From Oceanispirochaeta crateris (GTDB lineage Bacteria; Spirochaetota; Spirochaetia; DSM-2461), in NCBI RefSeq assembly GCF_008329965.1, contig NZ_CP036150.1, positions 2,956,439 to 3,020,438 of the forward strand: a stretch of DNA of 64,000 bases. The letters run 5' to 3'. The notes below the pieces were generated by a model. That model was not told the DNA's origin. It saw nothing but the letters and a program-made list of their open reading frames with translations, and ran no database searches. The number at the start of each line of letters is the position of its first letter. The first letter of the stretch is position 1. The position numbers and the translations under genes were made by a program. Below are positions 58,106-64,000 of the stretch, in pieces.

Positions 58106-59878
58106 ATGGGCCAAATCCGAATTCCAATATTTCAGAAGCTCTACATTACGTACATTCTATGCAGCATTCTACCCTTAATTATAATGGGCGGTTTGATGTA
58201 TGGATTTTCATTGAATTTCATCAATAGAACTCTTAACGAGCAGACGATGAACAGCATCATATCTTTTCATGAAAAGATTCATGTTAGAGTATCGGCATAT
58301 GAAAATATTCTTCTGCAAATTCAAAATGGATTGAAGACTAGTGAGTCTCTGAACTCAGCCTCCAGATTAGAGACAGACAACAATGAAATCTATGAAATTA
58401 TGTATGATGCTCTTGAAGGTGAAGTAATAAAGCCTATTGTACACTTGACGAACTTAGACGGCAGTAGAGTTTTCTCAACATCCGACTTTCCAGAAAGCTA
58501 TAAGGCTGAATTGATGAACAAATGGGGGGTTTTCAGAGAAATCGAAGGTCAGACAAATGACCCAGTCATCTACCTGCAGGAAATGGATTATTCTCGTGAA
58601 GGAAAGACCATCATCAGTTTGGGAAGCAAACTCTATGATCAGGCAGGTTCGCCTACCGGTTACATTCTGGTGGAAATGTCCAGACAGGTCCTCTTTGAAG
58701 AAGCCAAAGTGTTTAATTCTGGCCTGTCTAATCATATGGTACTATTAGATGAAAACGGATATACGCTTTTTGATTCGATTAATAGTGAAATGGAAGGAAA
58801 ATTCCAGCAAGCCAAATATCTAGACCTGGAAAAAATTGGGAACCACTACCCCATAGATAGCCTGATAGGAAACAGTACATTTCTTAATCTTGAATACAGA
58901 GATAAGAAATTGAAAACGGTGACCAGAGTCAACGTTTCATCAAATATCTTCCATTCTTTTAACCGCATACTTACATTGATCATTGTTGGCGGAAGCCTCT
59001 TTAGTTTACTTGTGTCAATTATCCTTGCCAACGCACAAGCCAGATCAATATCCAGCCCCATTAAAGAGCTTATAAGCGTTATGGGTGAAGTAGAGAAAGG
59101 CGCTTTAGAAATACGAGCAAATTTAAGAAATCGGGATGAGATTGGCGAACTTGGAAAATATTTCAACCAGATGCTTGACCGGCTTAACATTTACATGAAT
59201 CAGGTCATTGAAAAACAAAAACAATTACGGACAGTGGAAATCAAAATGCTACAAGCCCAGATAAAACCTCATTTTATTTACAATACTCTGGATGTTATAA
59301 AATGGAGTGTAAAACTGGGTCATCAGCCAGAAGCAATCAGTGTTGTGACCAATCTAGCCCGACTACTTCGCTTTTCAATTGACAGCGCTGATGAATTCTT
59401 AACAATCCGCAATAATATTGAATTTATAAACAGCTATTTGACAATACAAAGAATCAAGTACAATAATAGTTTTGAAGTAATAACAGATATAGATGAAGCT
59501 CTGATGGATTATCGAATTCCAAGACTCATACTTCAACCATTTATTGAGAATTCCATAATACACGGATTTGGTAAAACAAATAAAAGCGATGGCATCATCA
59601 CAATTACCGGTCAGTTTAATAAATCCCGATCTTCTGACGGAAACAGTGAAAGCCAGTTTATTGAGTTTAGGATTTCAGATAACGGATTAGGAATGACAGA
59701 ACAGGAAATCCAAGAGCTGACATTTGAAAGACCAGAACACCATATTGGAATTTATAATGTAGACAGGCGAATAAAGATGTATTTTGGTGATGATTTTGGT
59801 GTAAGAATCAGCAGTCATTCTGGCGGAACCGAGGTGGTCATAACCATGCCGAAAACTATGACAGGAGAGATTATGTGA
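58106..59878 (+). CDS. Membrane sensor histidine kinase (YesM-like)
   Basis: 590 residues. TM1 ~12-34, extracytoplasmic region ~35-290 (Cache-like), TM2 ~290-310, HAMP (SSPIKELISVMGEVEKGALE), His box QAQIKPHFIYNTLDVIKWSV (~390), N box LQPFIENSIIHGFG, G1 ISDNGLGM intact. It overlaps the response regulator start by 4 bases (GTGA) and follows the binding-protein gene by one base. It phosphorylates the regulator at 59875-60675 in response to the binding protein or to its own ligand. Confidence 0.93.
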   Translation: MGQIRIPIFQKLYITYILCSILPLIIMGGLMYGFSLNFINRTLNEQTMNSIISFHEKIHVRVSAYENILLQIQNGLKTSESLNSASRLETDNNEIYEIMYDALEGEVIKPIVHLTNLDGSRVFSTSDFPESYKAELMNKWGVFREIEGQTNDPVIYLQEMDYSREGKTIISLGSKLYDQAGSPTGYILVEMSRQVLFEEAKVFNSGLSNHMVLLDENGYTLFDSINSEMEGKFQQAKYLDLEKIGNHYPIDSLIGNSTFLNLEYRDKKLKTVTRVNVSSNIFHSFNRILTLIIVGGSLFSLLVSIILANAQARSISSPIKELISVMGEVEKGALEIRANLRNRDEIGELGKYFNQMLDRLNIYMNQVIEKQKQLRTVEIKMLQAQIKPHFIYNTLDVIKWSVKLGHQPEAISVVTNLARLLRFSIDSADEFLTIRNNIEFINSYLTIQRIKYNNSFEVITDIDEALMDYRIPRLILQPFIENSIIHGFGKTNKSDGIITITGQFNKSRSSDGNSESQFIEFRISDNGLGMTEQEIQELTFERPEHHIGIYNVDRRIKMYFGDDFGVRISSHSGGTEVVITMPKTMTGEIM

Positions 59879-60675
59879 TTGATGTTGTAATCGTTGAAGA
59901 TGAATCCTACATCAGAAAAGGGATGGTGGTAACAACCCCCTGGGCAGAACTTGGCTGTCAGGTGATAGGTGAAGCCGGCGACGGATTGCAAGGTTATGAA
60001 CTGGTAAAAAAATTAAAACCGGATATTGTGATTACAGATGTCAATATGCCTATTTTAGATGGTATAGAAATGCTCAGGAAACTGGATGGAGTCTGCGATA
60101 CGGAATATATCATCATATCTGGATATAACGACTTTGCTTATGCCCAGCAAGCCATAAAATTAGGCGTCAGAGACTACCTACTTAAACCCATCGATGACGA
60201 TGACTTTTATGACACAATCAAAAGAGTCATTCTACAAATTGAAGAAAAGCGTAACATGACAAAACAACGGGATCAAAACCGGTTAATTCAGGAAGGAAAA
60301 GGAATTCTGGCAAAAGAAGCAGGCTTCGACGCACAGTATGACAGCAGACAAATATATGTTGTGAAAGCCAGGCAATGGATAGAAGCTCATTTCAGTGAGA
60401 ATATTAGCATTAAAGATGCAGCTCTGGAACTGAAAATTAGTGAAAGCTATTTGAGTAGGTTATTTAAGAACTATATGGGATATACATTTATTGAATATCT
60501 TACCGACTATAGAATCCGGGAGGCAATTGAGCTTTTAAAAGATCACCATATCAAGATTTATGAAGTTTCTGAGAAAGTTGGATATAATGATCCCAAATAC
60601 TTTGGAATCATATTCAAAAAGAAAATTGGTGTGTCTCCGATTACATTCAAGAATAGGTATATGTCTGAAGAATGA
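59875..60675 (+). CDS. Response regulator with REC and AraC HTH (YesN-like, short form)
   Basis: 266 residues from a GTG overlapping the kinase stop, with GGAGAG upstream. Receiver (~1-120): VEDESYIRKG, phospho-acceptor Asp in IVITDVNMPILDG (~54), Lys in RDYLLKPID. HTH (~160-265): ISIKDAALELKISESYLSRL and VSEKVGYNDPKYFGIIFKK, ending GVSPITFKNRY. It lacks the long middle region of the other regulator (5038-6627). It probably activates the dctPQM operon upstream. Confidence 0.94.
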   Translation: MIDVVIVEDESYIRKGMVVTTPWAELGCQVIGEAGDGLQGYELVKKLKPDIVITDVNMPILDGIEMLRKLDGVCDTEYIIISGYNDFAYAQQAIKLGVRDYLLKPIDDDDFYDTIKRVILQIEEKRNMTKQRDQNRLIQEGKGILAKEAGFDAQYDSRQIYVVKARQWIEAHFSENISIKDAALELKISESYLSRLFKNYMGYTFIEYLTDYRIREAIELLKDHHIKIYEVSEKVGYNDPKYFGIIFKKKIGVSPITFKNRYMSEE

Positions 60676-61060
60676 CCGTCTATTTCTAAGCCTGATTTTC
60701 CAAGTTTCCAAAAAAGCCACAAATCATTGAATACAGAGAAACGGATGAAAATACGAAATGTTTAGACAATTCTGCAAATGATGCCCTTCAGAAATGGGGA
60801 GGGATTACACCATGTCCCAGCCTTCTCTTATAAAAGAACAACCGTTTTATACGATTTAAACTAAATCCTCTTCCTGAAATGATTATGACCATATTTTATA
60901 AACGTTTTCCTGGTGGATTTCACCAAAAAGAATACAGGAGTAGTGCTTAGATTCTCGCCCGATGGGCAAAAGCTACAAAACAGGATATGGCAATGTATGA
61001 AATCATTTTTAAATTGTTTTTGTAACTATTTTATTGAAATATTGAAGTGAGGTCTGCTAC
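60676..61060. other. Gene-free stretch between the regulator and the riboflavin operon
   Basis: AT-rich, with no intact gene. A plus-strand frame at about 60883-61025 reads TIFYKRFPGGFHQKEYRSS, a stop, then ARWAKATKQDMAMYEIIFK; it may be a small decayed gene or chance. Confidence 0.4.
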
Positions 61061-61089
61061 TTGACAAAAGATCATTTCTTCACTAATTT
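61061..61089 (+). promoter_or_regulatory. Promoter of the riboflavin operon
   Basis: TTGACA at 61061-61066 with a 17-bp spacer to TAATTT at 61084-61089 (weak -10), placing the RNA start just before the FMN riboswitch. Confidence 0.6.
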
Positions 61090-61104
61090 TGTTTTCAAAC
61101 ATGA

Positions 61105-61232
61105 TTCTTCGGGGCAGGGTGAGCTTGTTATTAGCAATTCCCTACCGGCGGTTAAAGCCCGCGAACCGGCTGAAAAGCTGGTTGAACTGGTGAGATTCCA
61201 GTGCCGACAGTATAGTCTGGACGAGAGAAGAG
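61105..61232 (+). ncRNA. FMN riboswitch (RFN element)
   Basis: The conserved RFN blocks are present in order: CTTCGGGGCAGGGTGA (61107-61122), CCCTACCGGCGG (~61140), AAAGCCCGCGAACCGG, then GGTGAGATTCCAGTGCCGAC (~61190-61209) and GACGAGAGAAGA (61220-61231). The P1 stem pairs TCTTC at 61106-61110 with GAAGA at 61227-61231. A terminator follows directly, so FMN binding should stop transcription of ribDEBA. Confidence 0.96.
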
Positions 61233-61254
61233 TAAGGTAAAGTGGATAACCATG

Positions 61255-61291
61255 CCCCGGACAGGTCCAATCTGTCCGGGGTATTTTTTTT
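61255..61291 (+). terminator. Riboswitch-controlled Rho-independent terminator
   Basis: CCCCGGACAG at 61255-61264 pairs with CTGTCCGGGG at 61272-61281 (7-base loop), followed by TATTTTTTTTG. It is the expression platform of the FMN riboswitch. Confidence 0.92.
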
Positions 61292-61391
61292 GTTCTTCAA
61301 CCGCCCATTATCTTTTGGAATCCGGGTGAAAAACAAATTTCCCTATTCCCGTCTTTTTAGTCAATTCAAGCTCCGGAAAAGGAGCATTCTT

Positions 61392-62501
61392 ATGCAAATA
61401 GATGAAGTTTTTATGAGAGAGGCTCTTGAACTGGCAAAGAGGGGCTGGGATAAGGTATTCCCGAATCCTATGGTGGGAGCCTTAATAGTCAGAGATGGAG
61501 AAGTCTTAGCAAAGGGCTGGCATGAGCGTTATGGTGCTATTCATGCGGAAGCTGCCGCATTGGCTAACTGTCTTTGTGATCCAATCGGCGCTACCCTCTT
61601 TGTCACACTGGAACCATGCTGTCACAGCGGGAAAGGGAAACATAATCCTCCCTGTACGGATGCAATTATCCGGGCGGGAATTTCCCGCGTTGTCATAGCA
61701 AGAGTCGATCCGAATCCCAGTGTTGCCGGAGGAGGAATAAGTAAACTTCGCGACCATGGTATTTCGGTTCTTACTGGAGTTCTGGAAGAAGAATCGGCCC
61801 GCTTGAACAGGGTCTATGAAACCCTTATCAGGGAAGAACGTCCCTATGTTCATCTCAAAGCGGCCATCTCTCTCGATGGATTTCTAGCCGCCTCTGATGG
61901 AACGTCCAAGTGGATCAGCAGTGCTGAATCTCGAGACACTGTCATGCACTTTCGCTCCCAGTCTGATGGGATACTTACGGGCCGAGGTACTCTTTTTACA
62001 GATTTACCTTCCCTAACCGTTCGCGATGGTGAAAATAAGATATCTCCCGGTAGACAACCTGCCCGCATCTTCCTGAATTCCCGGGGCAAAATTCCCGAAG
62101 GATGGCAGAAAGAGGGAGGTCAGGTGCATATCTATCATAATCAGTGCTGTCTTATCCCGGAGAATATTAAGAGTGATGTCCACTTCTGTCCAGTTCCTGG
62201 AGACTCTAAAGGGCTCTCCCTTCCACATGTCCTCTCTGATCTGAGGAAAAAAAACATTCATCGTCTCCTTGTGGAGGGGGGATCAAAAACCTTTGGTTCC
62301 TTTCTCCGAAACGGACTGTGGGACAGGATGACACTTTTCGTTGCACCTATTCTACTGGGAGAGGGAATCCCTTTTTCAGATGGACTGGAGGTTTCTACTG
62401 TAGCATCAAAGCTGAAACTCCGTGATATGACATCTTCTCGTTGTGGTAATGATGTAATGTTCAACGGCTATAGGGAGGCTTTAACATGTTTACCGGTCTG
62501 A
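61392..62501 (+). CDS. ribD: Bifunctional riboflavin biosynthesis deaminase/reductase RibD
   Basis: 369 residues from the ATG at 61392 with AAAGGAG upstream. An upstream in-frame start would lie in the riboswitch terminator and is rejected. The deaminase domain (~1-145) has the zinc site IHAEAAALANC and EPCCHSGKGKHNPPC. The reductase domain (~148-365) has HLKAAISLDGFLAASDGTSK and LLVEGGSKTFGSFL. It deaminates and reduces the pyrimidine intermediate of riboflavin. It overlaps ribE by 16 bases. Confidence 0.96.
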   Translation: MQIDEVFMREALELAKRGWDKVFPNPMVGALIVRDGEVLAKGWHERYGAIHAEAAALANCLCDPIGATLFVTLEPCCHSGKGKHNPPCTDAIIRAGISRVVIARVDPNPSVAGGGISKLRDHGISVLTGVLEEESARLNRVYETLIREERPYVHLKAAISLDGFLAASDGTSKWISSAESRDTVMHFRSQSDGILTGRGTLFTDLPSLTVRDGENKISPGRQPARIFLNSRGKIPEGWQKEGGQVHIYHNQCCLIPENIKSDVHFCPVPGDSKGLSLPHVLSDLRKKNIHRLLVEGGSKTFGSFLRNGLWDRMTLFVAPILLGEGIPFSDGLEVSTVASKLKLRDMTSSRCGNDVMFNGYREALTCLPV

Positions 62502-63121
62502 TTGAGTGTATAGGAACTCTGGTTGCTAGACGTCCTATTCCCGGAGGGTTGTCTTTTCGCATCAGCCATAATTTTGATAAGCGCCTGACACAGGGCGCCT
62601 CTATCGCGGTCAACGGGGTCTGCTTAACCGTGAAAGAAGATAAAGAATCTGTCTTTACAGTGGAATGCTACTACGAGACTCTGAATAAAACGGCTCTTCC
62701 GAGGCTCCGGACAGGATCCTCGGTCAATCTGGAACAGGCTCTCCGCATAGATGGCGCCCTGGATGGTCATCTTGTTCAGGGACATGTCTCGGAAGTTGTC
62801 AGGGTTCTTGGAAAAACTCCCTGGGGAAAGGGAGTTGAGCTAAGGGTGGCTCTGCCCGTTAACAGACAGGGCTTGATTCCTGAGGGATCAGTGGCTCTCG
62901 ATGGTGTGAGTCTCACAATTGCCGAGCTTCGATCAAACTTTTTTTCTGTACAGCTTATTGGAGAGACTCTCGAGAGGACTATTCTGAAACAGAAAAAATT
63001 GGGAGAGCTTATCAACCTGGAGAGTGATTGTCTCCTGCGGGCTCGGTATCAGGAAGTGATGACAGGGCAGAACAAAGAATCAATTACGATGAGCCGTATG
63101 GCTGAATGGGGATATGTATGA
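62486..63121 (+). CDS. ribE: Riboflavin synthase alpha chain
   Basis: 211 residues; duplicated lumazine-binding barrels. The start MFTGLIECIGTL is diagnostic; the first half has GASIAVNGVCLTV and VNLEQALRIDGALDGHLVQG, and the second half LIPEGSVALDGVSLTIAEL. It dismutates two 6,7-dimethyl-8-ribityllumazine to riboflavin and the pyrimidine. Start overlaps ribD; stop overlaps ribBA by 4 bases. Confidence 0.96.
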   Translation: MFTGLIECIGTLVARRPIPGGLSFRISHNFDKRLTQGASIAVNGVCLTVKEDKESVFTVECYYETLNKTALPRLRTGSSVNLEQALRIDGALDGHLVQGHVSEVVRVLGKTPWGKGVELRVALPVNRQGLIPEGSVALDGVSLTIAELRSNFFSVQLIGETLERTILKQKKLGELINLESDCLLRARYQEVMTGQNKESITMSRMAEWGYV

Positions 63122-64000
63122 ACAAGCGAAGACTGACTGTTGAACAAGCAATAAAGATCATTGCCGCTGGCGGAATGATAATTATGACGGATGATGAGGA
63201 CCGAGAGAATGAAGGGGACCTGGTTTGTGCCGCCCGTTTTGCCGATCCGAATTTAGTAAACTTCATGGCATCCAAAGCCAAGGGATTAATCTGCTGTGCT
63301 CTGGAAAAGAGTCTCTGTAAACGGGCCGGATTGATTCCACTTGATACGAACGATGGTCCTGGGGCTCTGCACAATACAAAGTTCTGTACCCCCGTGGATG
63401 CCATTGAAGGCTGTACCACCGGTATATCCGCCTTCGATCGATCGACCACTTTGAAAAGGTTAGCTTCTCTAGACTGTCAACCTGGAGATTTTGCCCGTCC
63501 AGGGCACCTGCTCCCCATCATGGAAGCAGAAGGTGGGTTAGATTCAAGACAGGGACATACTGAAGCAACAGTGGAGCTCTGCCGTCAAGCAGGTTTAGAA
63601 GGGGCTGCTGTTATTTGTGAAATTATGGATGACGACGGTAGGATGGCCCGCTGGGACACACTGCTTGAAATGGCCGCAGAGTGGGATCTTGGAATCCTGA
63701 CAATAGAAGATTTAATCAGTTGGAAGGAGAAACAACATCCGGAGATAAGCCTAGAGCCGGTTCGTCTTCCCACGGAGAGAGGCCGTTTTTATATGGAATT
63801 CCTCAACCCTGCGAAAGGGGATAAATCAACAGGAGGGGAGCATATTTGTCTTGTTTGTCAGAATAAATCTGCATCATCCCATCCAGATGGTCCCCTTGTG
63901 AGGATTCACTCTGAGTGCCTGACAGGAGACCTTTTTGCTTCAAGCCGTTGTGATTGCGGCCGCCAGTTGGCGCTCTCTCAAGAATTGATCAGCCGTGAAA
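63118..64000 (+). CDS. ribBA: Bifunctional DHBP synthase / GTP cyclohydrolase II, C-terminus cut by window edge
   Basis: At least 294 residues, open at the right edge. The RibB part (~1-200) has the acidic motif MIIMTDDEDRENEGDLVCAA, GLICCALE and RQGHTEATVELCRQAG. The GTP cyclohydrolase II part begins near 240 with VRIHSECLTGDLFASSRCDC, holding the zinc Cys ligands. The start ATG at 63118 overlaps the ribE stop (ATGA). It makes both riboflavin precursors, 3,4-dihydroxybutanone 4-phosphate and the GTP-derived pyrimidine. ribH is expected next but lies outside. Confidence 0.95.
   Translation, partial: MNKRRLTVEQAIKIIAAGGMIIMTDDEDRENEGDLVCAARFADPNLVNFMASKAKGLICCALEKSLCKRAGLIPLDTNDGPGALHNTKFCTPVDAIEGCTTGISAFDRSTTLKRLASLDCQPGDFARPGHLLPIMEAEGGLDSRQGHTEATVELCRQAGLEGAAVICEIMDDDGRMARWDTLLEMAAEWDLGILTIEDLISWKEKQHPEISLEPVRLPTERGRFYMEFLNPAKGDKSTGGEHICLVCQNKSASSHPDGPLVRIHSECLTGDLFASSRCDCGRQLALSQELISRE

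Noticed and set aside
61242-61391. N-terminal extension of RibD to a start at 61242
   Set aside because: It would translate the riboswitch terminator; RibD homology begins at the ATG at 61392, which has a good ribosome site.
62013-62464. Minus-strand frames across ribD, ribE and ribBA
   Set aside because: Shadows of strongly supported plus-strand genes.

Overview
The window looks like chromosome from a free-living, carbohydrate-using spirochaete (Spirochaetales/Oceanispirochaeta-like; my inference). The reasons are many sugar ABC and TRAP transporters with YesM/YesN-type two-component systems, secreted proteins whose signal peptides end in an A-x-G-Q(S/Q) pattern, many outer-surface lipoproteins, 7TM-DISM and Cache signalling proteins, and moderately AT-rich DNA. 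Species cannot be fixed from the sequence alone.

Layout. 1-8309 (minus) is a glycan-uptake locus: sensor kinase, AraC-type response regulator, sugar-binding protein, two ABC permeases and a GH2 glycosidase that runs off the left edge. 8533-10791 (plus) is a soluble PAS hybrid kinase. 10992-19399 (minus) is a mixed block: MATE exporter, four-carbon acid-sugar kinase, a membrane-anchored AlbA_2/Schlafen-type protein, a decayed DUF302 gene, a RelA/SpoT-type alarmone synthetase fused to TPRs, a quinone oxidoreductase and a secreted PEBP-like protein. 19563-25537 is redox and heme: a flavin disulfide oxidoreductase, katG, and an ahbD-like plus hemH pair. 25549-28690 (minus) is a TAXI-TRAP transporter. 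28813-32839 holds a 7TM diguanylate cyclase and a chemoreceptor.

32980-45220 is a cell-surface and accessory region: a barrel-like protein, an OmpA/barrel protein, a PKD-like lipoprotein, a two-module DUF1566 lipoprotein, a 7TM-AraC regulator, a multiply frameshifted BspA-like pseudogene, an unknown lipoprotein, a frameshifted second AraC copy, an intact-looking IS3 element, and the C-terminal stub of a fumarate-reductase-type flavoprotein beside the IS. This is the unstable part of the window.

45283-60675 is a second carbohydrate region: a ribose/AI-2-type ABC operon with a putative amidotransferase (minus, from a near-consensus promoter), then on plus an RpiB-type isomerase, a TetR/DhaS-like regulator, an iron alcohol dehydrogenase, a DctPQM TRAP transporter and a binding-protein/kinase/regulator three-component cassette. 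61061-64000 is a riboflavin operon under an FMN riboswitch (ribD-ribE-ribBA, running off the right edge).

A shared design recurs: in three separate transporter loci a strong hairpin lies directly after the solute-binding-protein gene and before the next transporter gene, which would give more binding protein than membrane subunits. I did not find a clearly new defence or mobile system. The most unusual items are the membrane-anchored AlbA_2 protein, the alarmone synthetase-TPR fusion, the isolated AhbD-HemH pair next to KatG, and the SBP-kinase-regulator cassette beside a TRAP system.
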